The position numbers and the translations under genes are program-made. Shown one piece after another: positions 15,765 to 24,709 of a stretch of DNA of 64,000 nt. Positions within the stretch are counted from its first letter, which is position 1. Each line of letters starts with the position of its first letter. The stretch spans positions 1-64,000 of the forward strand of contig NZ_JRVC01000003.1 of NCBI RefSeq assembly GCF_000807925.1, written 5' to 3'. The DNA comes from Novosphingobium subterraneum (GTDB taxonomy: Bacteria > Pseudomonadota > Alphaproteobacteria > Sphingomonadales > Sphingomonadaceae). The notes under the pieces are model-generated. The model was not told the origin of the DNA. It searched no databases and was given only the letters and a program-made list of their open reading frames with translations.

Positions 15765-16435
15765 CAGGCGGCCTTCCTTGTGGCGACCATCTCGCGGAAA
15801 GCATCGACCAGTGCGCCGAGGCGGGCGCTGTCAGTCTTGAGCGCGGCCCGGTTGACGATCAGGCGGGCCGAGACGGGCAGGATCTGGCTGGTTTCGACCA
15901 AGCCATTCTCCTTGAGCGTCCGACCGGTCGACACCAGGTCGACAATGCGGCTGGCGAGGCCCAGCGAGGGGGCCAGCTCCATGGCGCCGTTGAGCTTGAC
16001 GACTTCGGCCTGAACGCCAAGCTTTTCGAAATGCCGCCGCGTCAGGTTGGGGTACTTGGTCGCCACGCGGGCGTGGCTTTCGCGCGCGTTCGCGCCCGAT
16101 TCCACCATGCTGACCGGCTCGGCCACCGAAAGGCGGCAGTGCCCGATGTCGAGATCAACCGGCGCATAGAGATCGGCATAGTCGAACTCGTCGATCACAT
16201 CGGATCCCACCACGCCGGCATGCGCCGCGCCATGCGCGACGAAGGTCGCCACGTCGAAAGCGCGGACGCGAATGATCTTCACGTCGTCGCGGTTCGTGGC
16301 GAAGGAGAGTGCGCGCGAGGCCTTGTTAAAGAAATCGGCCTCGGGCACGATCCCGGCCTTCTCGAGCAGAGGCAGGGCCTCGTCGAGGATGCGACCCTTG
16401 GGCAGGGCGAAAACGAGCGGTGCGGCGGTGGACAT
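15764..16435 (-). CDS. hisG: ATP phosphoribosyltransferase, short form
   Basis: First enzyme of histidine synthesis (ATP + PRPP). At 223 aa it is the short HisG type, lacking the C-terminal ACT-like regulatory domain. Such enzymes need HisZ as partner. The N-terminal [20 protein letters not shown] and the PRPP-binding [20 protein letters not shown] with [18 protein letters not shown] are clear. No hisZ is visible in this window, so it must lie elsewhere. Confidence 0.95.
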   Translation of the reverse strand: MSTAAPLVFALPKGRILDEALPLLEKAGIVPEADFFNKASRALSFATNRDDVKIIRVRAFDVATFVAHGAAHAGVVGSDVIDEFDYADLYAPVDLDIGHCRLSVAEPVSMVESGANARESHARVATKYPNLTRRHFEKLGVQAEVVKLNGAMELAPSLGLASRIVDLVSTGRTLKENGLVETSQILPVSARLIVNRAALKTDSARLGALVDAFREMVATRKAA

Positions 16436-16477
16436 AACCCGCCGCCCTTATGGCAGCACGGCGCAAAGGGCAACCGA

Positions 16478-17533
16478 ATGAACCCGATCATGGAGATCGA
16501 ACAGGTCGCAAAGGCCATAGAATGGCAGGCAGACCACGCCACGAACAATGGTGCACCCTGCACTGGCCGCGTGGTGCGGGCGCAATTGCGGCTGCTGGAT
16601 CGCGAAACCGAGGTGGGCAGGCGAATCGCTGCGTGGCCGGGAAAGCCGCTGGAAGATGCGCTGCCATTGCGGCTGGCTGGCGGACATCACAATCTGGTGC
16701 TGACCGGCAAGGACATGCGGCTGGCGCCGGTCTATCGCGGCGAGGTGACCGATCAGGGGCAAGTCGATGCGCTGGTGGTGGCGGTGACCCGGGAGCATGA
16801 TGCGGAGCTTTTGCCGTGGCTGGATGGACCCCCGCAGACCAATGAGGCTGGGCGGTCGGCCTCGATCATGGCGGCGCTGCTGTGGCTTTCGGTCCGCATT
16901 GGCCCGCGCTTCGAGCTGAACGAGCTGGGCGCAAGCGCTGGCGTCAACACGATGATGGAGCGCTTCTTCTTCGACCTTGGCGGGATGACCACTGGCCCCG
17001 CGGATTCGCCGATGCGGATCGTGCCGGAATGGCGGGGGGCCCCGCCGCCGCGGGCCGGGGTCGAGATCGTCGGCATCAGGGGATGCGATCGCGCGCCGAT
17101 GAACCTGGCCGATCCGGAACAGGCGCTGCGGCTGAAGTCCTATGTCTGGGCTGAGGTGACCGAGCGGATAGGGCGGATCGATGCGGCGATTGCGCTTGCG
17201 GCCCAGCGGGCGCCGGACGTGGTGCAGATGGATGCGGGCGACTTCGTGGCCGAGCGGCTGGCGGCACCGCAGGAGGAAGACACCACGCGCGTGATCTTCC
17301 ATTCCATCGTCTGGCAATATCTGCCGGCCGAAACCCGGGCGCGGATCGAGGCGCTGATGGCGCAGGCGGGCGCGAAGGCCGATGCCTCGCGGCGGCTGGC
17401 ATGGGTCATGCTGGAAACCAACCGCCAGACCTTCCGGCATGAATTGACCGTGCGCCATTGGCCCGGCGGAGAGGAGCCTGCCTTGCTCGGCACCGCCCAT
17501 GCCCATGGCGCCTGGGTGGAGTTTACAGCCTAA
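16478..17533 (+). CDS. DUF2332 family protein
   Basis: The 351-aa cytosolic protein matches DUF2332: TNEAGRSASIMAALLWLSVR, FELNELGASAGVNTMMERFF, IVGIRGCDRAPMNLADPEQA and IFHSIVWQYLPAETRARIEA are the conserved blocks. The ELGASAGVN segment recalls the SAM-binding loop of methyltransferases, and HSIVWQY would follow as motif IV. Enzymatic activity is not established. It is divergent from hisG and followed by the extensin-like gene after 45 nt. Confidence 0.8.
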   Translation: MNPIMEIEQVAKAIEWQADHATNNGAPCTGRVVRAQLRLLDRETEVGRRIAAWPGKPLEDALPLRLAGGHHNLVLTGKDMRLAPVYRGEVTDQGQVDALVVAVTREHDAELLPWLDGPPQTNEAGRSASIMAALLWLSVRIGPRFELNELGASAGVNTMMERFFFDLGGMTTGPADSPMRIVPEWRGAPPPRAGVEIVGIRGCDRAPMNLADPEQALRLKSYVWAEVTERIGRIDAAIALAAQRAPDVVQMDAGDFVAERLAAPQEEDTTRVIFHSIVWQYLPAETRARIEALMAQAGAKADASRRLAWVMLETNRQTFRHELTVRHWPGGEEPALLGTAHAHGAWVEFTA

Positions 17534-17578
17534 GGTCTGTGTCGCGAAACGATCGCTGCGCGCAAGGGTTGAGCGAGG

Positions 17579-18298
17579 ATGCGCCGCTCTTTTCTCCGCA
17601 CTGTCGTCGTCCTGTTGATCATCGGTTCGGCAGGGCTGGCGGGGCGTGAATGGCTGCAACGGCATCCCGAGCATAACCCATGGGCGCCGCTGGCATTGGC
17701 CGATCCACCGGGCTGGGCGACAGCGATGAAGCTGCAGACGTTGCGGGGTGACCGAGCGGTGTGCAGCAGGTTTCTGGAAAGCAGCGGAATTATGGCCGAG
17801 GCCCTGCCGCCTGCTGGCGAAGGGCAATGCCTGCGGCATGACCGGCAGGTTCTGCAAGGTCTGGCACAGGCGAAAGTGAAGCTGGCACCGGGCGGAGCGC
17901 AGGCGACTTGCGCGATCGATGCGGGGCTGGCCCTTTGGCTGCAGCATGGCATCCAGCCCGCGGCGCAGCGGCTGCTTGGCAGCGCTGTTGCATCGGTCGA
18001 GCATTTCGGCACCAGCAACTGCCGCAGGATTGGTGGCGGGCAGCAAGGTACGTGGAGCGAGCACGCGACCGGCAACGCCATCGATGTGAGCGCGTTCGTG
18101 CTGGAGGACGGACGCCGCGTTTCAGTACTCAAGGACTGGGGATCGGGCGACGAGAAAGCGGCGTTCCTCCGGGCCGTGCGCGATGCGGCGTGCCTCGGCT
18201 TCGCGACCGTGCTGTCCCCCGATTACAACGCCGCCCATGCCGACCACCTGCACCTCGATCAGGCGCAGCGCGCTGGCGGCTGGGCGGCTTGCCGTTAG
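17579..18298 (+). CDS. Extensin-like (M15-type) periplasmic protein
   Basis: The 239-aa protein has an N-terminal membrane/signal helix (RTVVVLLIIGSAGLAG) and an extensin-like C-terminal domain. CAIDAGLALWLQHGIQPAAQ, HFGTSNCRRIGG, SEHATGNAIDVSAFVLEDGR and NAAHADHLHLDQAQR give the H-x6-D and HxH arrangement of LAS/M15 peptidases. A role in peptidoglycan remodelling is likely but not shown. Paired Cys residues suggest disulfides in the periplasm. Confidence 0.85.
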   Translation: MRRSFLRTVVVLLIIGSAGLAGREWLQRHPEHNPWAPLALADPPGWATAMKLQTLRGDRAVCSRFLESSGIMAEALPPAGEGQCLRHDRQVLQGLAQAKVKLAPGGAQATCAIDAGLALWLQHGIQPAAQRLLGSAVASVEHFGTSNCRRIGGGQQGTWSEHATGNAIDVSAFVLEDGRRVSVLKDWGSGDEKAAFLRAVRDAACLGFATVLSPDYNAAHADHLHLDQAQRAGGWAACR

Positions 18299-18301
18299 GC
18301 T

Positions 18302-19207
18302 TCAGCCAAGAAACCTGTCGAGCGCGGCGTTCACCGTGTCCGGTGCTTCCCATGGCACGAAATGCCCGCAATCGTGCACCGGCTCTACGGTGAGATTGGT
18401 GACGAGCTTGTCCATGCCATCCAGGTTGCACGGCGGCAGGGCCATGTCGTCCATCGCCCAGATCACCAGCGTTGGTATCTGCAGCGGCGGAACGGGAGTG
18501 TCCTGATAACCTTCAGGCAGTCCGAACGGAGCGTCCATCGGGGGTACGGCCATTTGGCTGGCGCGATACCAGTTGAGCATGGCGATTGCGGCATCAGGGT
18601 TCGACCAGTCCTTGAACAGGGCGGCGCGCTCTTCCTCTTCCATTACCGGTGAGCGGTTCCAGTTGAGCGCCTTCATCAACAGCGCCCCGAGGCCATGTTC
18701 GCGCACCATGGCATCGTTTGCAGTATCACGGAAGGCGCGCATGTACTGGCTGGCCTCGCGCTGCTGGCGGTCGGTCCAGAGCAGGCGCGGGAAGATCACC
18801 GGATGCGGGGCATTGGCGATGACCGCGCGGGTGACCCGCGTTCCTTGGCCGAGCAGCGCAACGCCCCAGGCGATCGCACCGCCCCAATCATGGCCGAGGA
18901 TCGTGAACTGCTGCACGCCCAATGCATCGGCAAGCTGGAAAACGTCTCCGATCAGCTTGTCCGGGGTGTAGTTCTCCACGCCCTCGGGCTTGGACGAGCC
19001 GCGATAGCCCCGCTGGTCGGGCGCGATGCAGCGGAAGCGGGAGGAGAGGTGGGCGATCTGGTGGCGCCAGGTGCGGTGGCTTTCGGGGAAGCCGTGAAGA
19101 AAGATCAGGGCCGGTGCATCGCGGGGACCCACATCCAGCACATCGAGTTCGATCCCGCTGGCAAGTTTCACGCGCTGAAGTGGCGTTGCAGGGGCAAGTG
19201 CAGTCAT
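18302..19207 (-). CDS. Alpha/beta hydrolase, epoxide hydrolase-like
   Basis: The 301-aa alpha/beta-fold hydrolase has the oxyanion motif FLHGFPESHRTWRHQIAHLS, nucleophile elbow GHDWGGAIAWGVALL with Asp rather than Ser as nucleophile, and final His in VHDCGHFVPWEAPD. The Asp elbow and HGFP motif point to the epoxide hydrolase/haloalkane dehalogenase subgroup. The substrate is unknown. It is co-transcribed with the SDR gene, whose stop overlaps its start by 4 nt (ATGA). Confidence 0.88.
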   Translation of the reverse strand: MTALAPATPLQRVKLASGIELDVLDVGPRDAPALIFLHGFPESHRTWRHQIAHLSSRFRCIAPDQRGYRGSSKPEGVENYTPDKLIGDVFQLADALGVQQFTILGHDWGGAIAWGVALLGQGTRVTRAVIANAPHPVIFPRLLWTDRQQREASQYMRAFRDTANDAMVREHGLGALLMKALNWNRSPVMEEEERAALFKDWSNPDAAIAMLNWYRASQMAVPPMDAPFGLPEGYQDTPVPPLQIPTLVIWAMDDMALPPCNLDGMDKLVTNLTVEPVHDCGHFVPWEAPDTVNAALDRFLG

Positions 19208-20022
19208 TCCGGCGCTCCTTCGTCCATCTTTTGCGCATAGCCTGCTGCGACGACTGCGGCCATGCGGTCGTGCAGCGCATCAGGTGTGCGGCGCAGTTCG
19301 CCGATTTCCTTTTCCATGCCTTCGCCCATGATGATCTCACGCTCGTCCGCAGCAATGGCATCGAGCATCATTCCTGCAGCTACATCCGGGTCGAGCCCGC
19401 GCTCAATGACCGCATCGCTGACCCCGCGTCGCGATCCGTCGGCAGTAATGGCGTTGCGCGAAACGTCGGTGCGGATCGAGCCGGGCGCGATCACATGGAC
19501 CTTGATGCCAAGTCCGGCGACCTCGGCGCGCAGCGCATCGGAATAGCCGAACAGGCCGAACTTGGCGGCGCTGTAACCGGTGCGCAGCGGCGAGCCGACC
19601 TTGCCGGCAATGCTCGAGACCATGACGATCCGCCCGGACTTGCGCTCCGCCATGCGCGGCAGGAGGGCCTGCGTCAACGCGATGGGCGCAAGCAGATCAA
19701 CCGCGACAATGCGTTCATAGACGGGGAAGGCAGTGTCTACAGCCAGTGAGCGCTGCGAGATGCCGGCATTGTTGACCAGCATGTCGACGCGGCCCTTCCA
19801 GCCCCATGCCTGATCGGCCGCGCGGGCAGCAGCGGCATAGTCAGTCGCTTCGAATGGCAGGACGAGGGCGCTGCCGCACTGTTCTGCGACTTCGCCAAGC
19901 GCGGCTTCATTCCGGCCGGACAGGATCAGATGCGCGCCTTGCGCAGCAAGGGCCCGTGACAATGCTGCGCCAATGCCGGACGACGCCCCGGTAATCCACG
20001 TGACCTGCCCTGCGAATGCCAT
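19204..20022 (-). CDS. Short-chain dehydrogenase/reductase
   Basis: The 272-aa classical SDR has the NAD(P) loop GASSGIGAALSRAL, NNAG (VDMLVNNAGISQRSLAV), catalytic Ser in IVMVSSIAGKVGSPLRTG and Tyr-x3-Lys in YSAAKFGLFGYSDALRAEVA. A C-terminal extension (about 200-272) ends in a hydrophobic-charged helix. The substrate is unknown. It forms a two-gene operon with the epoxide-hydrolase-like gene. Confidence 0.88.
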   Translation of the reverse strand: MAFAGQVTWITGASSGIGAALSRALAAQGAHLILSGRNEAALGEVAEQCGSALVLPFEATDYAAAARAADQAWGWKGRVDMLVNNAGISQRSLAVDTAFPVYERIVAVDLLAPIALTQALLPRMAERKSGRIVMVSSIAGKVGSPLRTGYSAAKFGLFGYSDALRAEVAGLGIKVHVIAPGSIRTDVSRNAITADGSRRGVSDAVIERGLDPDVAAGMMLDAIAADEREIIMGEGMEKEIGELRRTPDALHDRMAAVVAAGYAQKMDEGAPE

Positions 20023-20127
20023 CGGCCTGCTCTCCTTCGTCGGGCCTTAATCGACCCGTTAAAGGCATCGTGTCAGGCTTTTGCAAAGGAGGGAAGGGGG
20101 TGAATTCCTTCCGGCCGTGCGTCGTTT

Positions 20128-21666
20128 TCAAGCCACCCGCAGCATCGGGGCCATGCGATCTGCGGTGGTATCGAATTGGCTGGTGCGGAACCTGCTGACC
20201 AGCTGGCGCAGTTCCTCTGCCGCTCTTGCCAGCTGGTGGGCCGCTGCGTTGCTTTCCTCGACCATTGCAGCGTTCTGCTGCGTAAGAGTGTCGAGGTTCG
20301 CAAAGGAACCGGTGACGCGCGCGAGCTCTGCCGATTGGCGTACCGCAGAATCGGCAATTTCCGAAACCGAGCCGCTGACCTGCGAGACGCGGCTGACGAT
20401 ATCGTCGAGCACCGTTCCGGTCCGGCCGACAAGGCTGACGCCTTGGGCGACCTGTTCGCTCGACGTCTGGATCAGATTGCGGATGCTGCTCGCCGCTTCG
20501 GCGGAGCGCTGCGCCAGCGCGCGGACTTCTGTCGCGACTACTGCGAAACCCTTGCCGGCATCGCCAGCGCGCGCTGCTTCGACACCGGCGTTGAGGGCGA
20601 GCAGGTTCGTCTGGAAGGCGATGCCATCGATCAGGGAGATGATCTGTCCGATTTCATTGGAGGACCGTTCGATCTCGTTCATCGCGGCAACCGCACTCGA
20701 TACGACCGCGCCGCCCGTTTCGGCAAACTGCTGGGCTTCGCCAATGGCTTCCCGGGTGTTGCCTGCGTTTCTGGCGGTCTGATCGATCTCGGCTACGAGT
20801 TCGCGCGTGACCGAGGTGTTCTGTTCGAGGGCACTCGCCTGTTGCTCGGTCCGGCGCGCGAGGTCGTCCGACGCCCCGCGGATCTCGGAAGAGCCACGGG
20901 CAATGTGGTTGGTGGTGGACGATACGGCGCCGACCAGCCGGTCCAGATCGCTCGTCGCGGCGTTGAAGCTGTTCTTGAGCTTGATGTAGGCTGGCGGAAA
21001 ATCGACTTCGATCTTGGTGCTGAGATCGCCGCCGGCCAGCTCTTCGAGCCGCTGCTCGACGGCTGCGATTACCAGTCTCTGTTCGTCGGCGATACGCTGC
21101 CGCTCGGCGGCGGCAGCCGCCTCCATGGCAAGCTTGTGCGCCTCGGCTTCTGCCTGGGCAATGATCAGGCGCTGCAATTGAACGCTCAGGAACACCAGCG
21201 CGGCAGTTTCGGCAACGACGACGACCGCGTGCAGGATTACCCGCAGAATGTCGCCGCCATTGTTGTAGACCAGTTCAGGCGCGACAAGATTGCCAAGCAG
21301 GTGGTGGACTGCCGTCAATGCCGCACCGGTGACGATGGGACGCCAGTCTGCGAGAACGACGATGATCGCAAGGCAGGCGAAGAAGACCATGTGCAGGTCG
21401 ACCATCCAGGCCGATTCGGCCCACTGGTAGAGCAGGATCATCGGGAAAGTCATTATGCCCGCGGCGACAGCACAGCGCTGTGTGGCATCGCCGTCCGGGC
21501 TTCTGGCGACGAAAGTGGTGAGGCCTGCCGCGACGGCCGCGACAATCGGGGGGATTATGCCCGATCCAGCCCAGATCGCTCCAACGCATATGATCAGGGC
21601 GCCGATCATCGATGTGAAGGCGAGTGCCCGCAGACCGTTTGCGCGAAGTGCCTGCAATTGTTCCAT
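20128..21666 (-). CDS. Methyl-accepting chemotaxis protein with membrane-embedded sensor
   Basis: The 512-aa chemoreceptor has a first part (about 1-170) that is a bundle of about six membrane helices without a large periplasmic domain. A helical linker with HAMP-like features (about 175-245, AAVEQRLEELAGGDLSTKIE) follows, then a signalling domain with the conserved tip SLIDGIAFQTNLLALNAGVE and AARAGDAGKGFAVVATEVRA. Ligands would be sensed in the membrane, possibly hydrophobic compounds or energy state. No che genes are nearby. Confidence 0.9.
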   Translation of the reverse strand: MEQLQALRANGLRALAFTSMIGALIICVGAIWAGSGIIPPIVAAVAAGLTTFVARSPDGDATQRCAVAAGIMTFPMILLYQWAESAWMVDLHMVFFACLAIIVVLADWRPIVTGAALTAVHHLLGNLVAPELVYNNGGDILRVILHAVVVVAETAALVFLSVQLQRLIIAQAEAEAHKLAMEAAAAAERQRIADEQRLVIAAVEQRLEELAGGDLSTKIEVDFPPAYIKLKNSFNAATSDLDRLVGAVSSTTNHIARGSSEIRGASDDLARRTEQQASALEQNTSVTRELVAEIDQTARNAGNTREAIGEAQQFAETGGAVVSSAVAAMNEIERSSNEIGQIISLIDGIAFQTNLLALNAGVEAARAGDAGKGFAVVATEVRALAQRSAEAASSIRNLIQTSSEQVAQGVSLVGRTGTVLDDIVSRVSQVSGSVSEIADSAVRQSAELARVTGSFANLDTLTQQNAAMVEESNAAAHQLARAAEELRQLVSRFRTSQFDTTADRMAPMLRVA

Positions 21667-21672
21667 GGCCGT

Positions 21673-21993
21673 TCAACTTCCTGGTGTGGGACTGCACAGC
21701 CCCAGTGGGACCGCAATGGCGATCGTGCCGTGTCGCAATGCTGCGTAGAACGCTCCGTCGGGAGCATGATCGATGATCAACCCGCCAAGCGGTGTCGTGC
21801 CGACGATCCGGCCTCCCCGCTCCATCGCCCATTTAACGTAGGACGCCGACCCGGATGGCAGGAGTGAAAGCACGGCAAGCGCCGAACCCTGCCTTGGTGC
21901 AAGTGCGGTGGCGAGGAGAAGGACGCCTGCAAATCCCAGCAGCGCAAGGCTGCCGGACTGGCTGGTTTCTCGCGGATGCGGATCTGTCCTCAT
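21673..21993 (-). CDS. Small hypothetical membrane protein upstream of the chemoreceptor
   Basis: The 106-aa protein (MRTDPHPRETSQSGSLALLG) has one clear hydrophobic helix at about residues 15-34 (LALLGFAGVLLLATALA) and a second, less hydrophobic stretch near the C-terminus. No family recognised. The stop lies 6 nt before the chemoreceptor start, so they are probably co-transcribed. The C-terminal portion (GGRIVGTTPLGGLIIDHAPD, GAFYAALRHGTIAIAVPLGL) looks like a small soluble beta domain. Confidence 0.6.
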   Translation of the reverse strand: MRTDPHPRETSQSGSLALLGFAGVLLLATALAPRQGSALAVLSLLPSGSASYVKWAMERGGRIVGTTPLGGLIIDHAPDGAFYAALRHGTIAIAVPLGLCSPTPGS

Positions 21994-22233
21994 AAGCTTG
22001 CGATAACGAAAGATTATTTCTGGTTGCCTAGGACGTGCTCCGGGAAAATGCGTGGGTCGGACGCAGGATTTATGAACGGATTGATGGAACGGAGGGCTTC
22101 GCGCGCCTGGGCCATGCCCTCGCGGTAATCGGATCTCTGCCCGGTTGATGTGGCGGCGGCTGGAGCTTACGAGGCTGATCGCCTTGGGGCGCTCTGGCGT
22201 GTTCAGGGCCGGTCGTCGGGATATCGAAGCACA

Positions 22234-23061
22234 GTGAACTATCGCCATTCCTTTCATGCCGGCAACAGCGCCGACGTGGTGAAGCACAGCCTGCTGATTG
22301 CCCTGGTCCGTGCCCTGCAGCAAAAGCCGGGCGCGTTGACGCTGATCGATACCCATGCCGGTTGCGGGTTGTACGACCTTCGTGGGGATCATGCGCAGCG
22401 CACCGGGGAGGCCGCGCAGGGCGTGGAGCGTGTCTTTGCCGGCGCGAACCCTCTGCTAGACGACTACCGCGCCGCGGTGCGGGCGGTGAATGCCGGGCCT
22501 GAGCCGCTGCTCTATCCCGGCTCGCCTCGGATTCTTGCACAGCTTCTCCGTCCGCAAGACCTGTTGATCATCAACGAAAAGCATCCCGAGGACGCCTATG
22601 CCCTGCGCGGTGCAATGCGCGGCACGCATGCTGCCGTGCATGAGCGCGATGCCTACGAGTTCTGGCTGGCAATGTTGCCGACCCGGACCCCGCGAGGGCT
22701 AGTGGTGGTCGACCCGCCCTACGAGCAGACCGACGAACGCGCACGGATCACCAAGACCCTCGCTGCCGCGCACCGCAAGTGGGCCCATGGCGTGACGGTA
22801 ATCTGGTATCCGCTGAAGGACCGGTCTGCGCACGTGCACTGGAAGGAAAAGCTGCGCAGGCTGGAGATCACGAAGCTGCTGAACGTGGAGCACTGGCTTT
22901 ACGATGCCGACCAGCCCGGCATCTATAACGGCGCAGGGCTGTTCATCGTGAACCCGCCCTATGTCTTTACGCAAGGCCTGGCGCCGATGCTGGAAGCCCT
23001 TCGCGCCGCGCTGGCGCCGGAGGGGCATCGGGGCACGCTGGGCGCGGAGTGGTTGAGTTGA
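22234..23061 (+). CDS. rlmJ: 23S rRNA (adenine-2030-N6)-methyltransferase RlmJ
   Basis: The 275-aa SAM-dependent methyltransferase begins (V/M)NYRHSFHAGNSADVVKHS, the RlmJ/ComJ hallmark. DTHAGCGLYDLRG is the SAM motif and VVDPPYEQTDE carries the N6-methylase DPPY motif. The start is a GTG at 22234. The 240-bp gap upstream, toward the divergent small membrane gene, shows no obvious conserved elements. Confidence 0.93.
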   Translation: MNYRHSFHAGNSADVVKHSLLIALVRALQQKPGALTLIDTHAGCGLYDLRGDHAQRTGEAAQGVERVFAGANPLLDDYRAAVRAVNAGPEPLLYPGSPRILAQLLRPQDLLIINEKHPEDAYALRGAMRGTHAAVHERDAYEFWLAMLPTRTPRGLVVVDPPYEQTDERARITKTLAAAHRKWAHGVTVIWYPLKDRSAHVHWKEKLRRLEITKLLNVEHWLYDADQPGIYNGAGLFIVNPPYVFTQGLAPMLEALRAALAPEGHRGTLGAEWLS

Positions 23062-23064
23062 CGA

Positions 23065-23955
23065 CTACGGATAGCTCACCGTCGTCGCCACCTTGGGCAG
23101 GGGTATGAATTCTTCCTCGTCGCCCGGCACCTTGGGGAAGCGGCCGTCCTGCCAGTCGGCCTTGGCCTGGTTGATGCGCTCGCGGCTGGAGCTGACGAAG
23201 TTCCACCAGACGTGGCGTTTGGTGGCAAAGGCTTCGCCGCCCATCAGCATGACGCGGCCGCCGGTTTCGGACTGCAGTCTTAGCACGGCGCCGGGTGCGA
23301 GGACGACGAGGTCGTAGAGGGCCAGCGGCAAGCCGTCGACCTGCGCTTCGCCGCCAACGAGCATGACGGCGCGTTCGTCGGCCTCGGCGTCGATCGGCAG
23401 GGCGCCGCCCGGCGCCAGCAGGATTTCGGCGTAGATCGTGGCGGCGTGCTGGGTGGTCGGCGCGGTCTGGCCCCAGAGCGTGCCCATGATCACGCGGGCG
23501 CTGACGCAGACGTCCTCGACGAGCGGCAGGGCGGTGACCTGTTCGAAGGCGGGTGCGATCTCTTCCTTGCCATCGGGCAGGGCGAGCCAGGTCTGCATGC
23601 CATAAAGGTGGGGGCCGCCGGGGCGCTCTGTCTCGGGCGAACGCTCGGAATGAACGATGCCGGTGCCGGCGGTCATCAGGTTGACTTGCCCCGGGCGGAT
23701 CGTGGCGAAGGAGCCGAGGCTGTCACGATGGTCGATTGCGCCTTCAAACAGCCAGGTGACGGTGGCGAGGTTGATGTGCGGGTGGGGGCGCACGTCCATC
23801 GCGGTGCCGGCAGGCAGGTGGGCGGGGCCGAACTGGTCGACGAAGATGAACGGACCCACCATGGTCCGTTGGCGCGAAGGAATGGCGCGGCGGACTTCGA
23901 ACGCGCCGAGATCATGGGCGACGGGGGTGATGGTCTGGATGATCAAATCAGTCAT
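23065..23955 (-). CDS. Pirin family protein
   Basis: The 296-aa bicupin is typical of pirin. The N-terminal cupin shows VGPFIFVDQFGPAHLPAGTA and then MDVRPHPHINLATVTWLFEG with the metal-binding His residues (HPH, plus His and Glu in GTGIVHSERSPE). Bacterial pirins may act as quercetinases or regulators. The exact role is unknown. The start overlaps the NUDIX stop by 4 nt, in a bolA-NUDIX-pirin operon. Confidence 0.92.
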   Translation of the reverse strand: MTDLIIQTITPVAHDLGAFEVRRAIPSRQRTMVGPFIFVDQFGPAHLPAGTAMDVRPHPHINLATVTWLFEGAIDHRDSLGSFATIRPGQVNLMTAGTGIVHSERSPETERPGGPHLYGMQTWLALPDGKEEIAPAFEQVTALPLVEDVCVSARVIMGTLWGQTAPTTQHAATIYAEILLAPGGALPIDAEADERAVMLVGGEAQVDGLPLALYDLVVLAPGAVLRLQSETGGRVMLMGGEAFATKRHVWWNFVSSSRERINQAKADWQDGRFPKVPGDEEEFIPLPKVATTVSYP

Positions 23956-24404
23956 GCGTCCGCCTCGAGGTCAAGCAGTTCGAGCAGATTCACCGGGAAC
24001 ACCGGTTCATGCCAGTTTGCCAGTTCTTCGCGGGTAAACCAGCGAAATTCCTTGATTAGTTCGCGCTCAATGGCGGTGTGGCCCGAGGTGTCCGGGGTGA
24101 AGCCTTGCGTGCGGACGCGGAAGAAGCGTTCGTCCGAAGTGATCGGTTCGCCTTCGAGTGTGAGGTAATCGTCGGCGCGGGCGGCGACTTCGGGGCCGCA
24201 GTGGTCAACGACGAGGCCGGTTTCCTCGTAAAGCTCGCGCACCGCCGCAATGGCGAAGTCCTCGCCCGGATCGCATTCGCCCCCGACGCCACACCAGAAC
24301 GGGCGGCGGTCTGCCGGGGCGAAGCGGATGAGGAGCAGGCGGTCTTGCTCGTCGAGCAGGAGGATGCGGGCAGCGCGGCGGATGCGGCGCGGAGTTTCAC
24401 TCAC
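23952..24404 (-). CDS. NUDIX hydrolase
   Basis: The 150-aa protein carries the Nudix box GGECDPGEDFAIAAVRELYE with ETGLV after it (GX5EX7REUXEEXGU), so it hydrolyses a nucleoside-diphosphate-linked substrate. The N-terminus SETPRRIRRAARILLLDEQD is typical of the MutT-like subgroup. The specific substrate is unknown. The GTG at 24404 overlaps the bolA stop by 8 nt. Confidence 0.88.
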   Translation of the reverse strand: MSETPRRIRRAARILLLDEQDRLLLIRFAPADRRPFWCGVGGECDPGEDFAIAAVRELYEETGLVVDHCGPEVAARADDYLTLEGEPITSDERFFRVRTQGFTPDTSGHTAIERELIKEFRWFTREELANWHEPVFPVNLLELLDLEADA

Positions 24405-24669
24405 CGGGAGCCTTGGCCTTGATGGCGAGAGCATGGACGCGCTGGCCGGGCAAGTCGCCCAGTGCCTTGTTGACCATGCGCTGGCGGCTGAGGCGCGACT
24501 GGCCGGTAAAGGCGGCGCTTTCGATCTCTACCGTGAAGTGCGATTCGCCGGTGCCATCATCGCCCATGTGGCCCGAGTGGCTGGCACTGTCGTTGATGAC
24601 AGCGAGATGGGTGGGGGAGAGGGCTTCGGTCAGAAGCCGTTCGATTTCCTGTGCGATTGGTCCGGTCAT
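24397..24669 (-). CDS. BolA family protein
   Basis: The 90-aa protein has a BolA fold (HAVINDSASHSGHMGDDGTG type segment with conserved His, SRLSRQRMVNKALGDL and C-terminal VHALAIKAKAPGE). BolA proteins bind monothiol glutaredoxins through an Fe-S cluster and affect iron homeostasis and stress morphology. ATG 24669 (MTGPIAQEIERLLTEALSPT) is the natural start. It is first in the bolA-NUDIX-pirin operon and divergent from the J-domain gene. Confidence 0.9.
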   Translation of the reverse strand: MTGPIAQEIERLLTEALSPTHLAVINDSASHSGHMGDDGTGESHFTVEIESAAFTGQSRLSRQRMVNKALGDLPGQRVHALAIKAKAPGE

Positions 24670-24709
24670 GGCTTTTCTTCTAGCGTCTTCATCGCCATGT
24701 GGACAGCAC

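Noticed and set aside
16448..18064. 538-aa minus-strand open frame over the DUF2332 and extensin-like genes
   Set aside because: It crosses two well-supported plus-strand genes and a gap, has no motifs and unlikely composition. It is a shadow frame.
22070..22540. 156-aa minus-strand open frame at the start of rlmJ
   Set aside because: It is antisense to the conserved RlmJ N-terminus and its sequence is Arg/Pro-rich noise.
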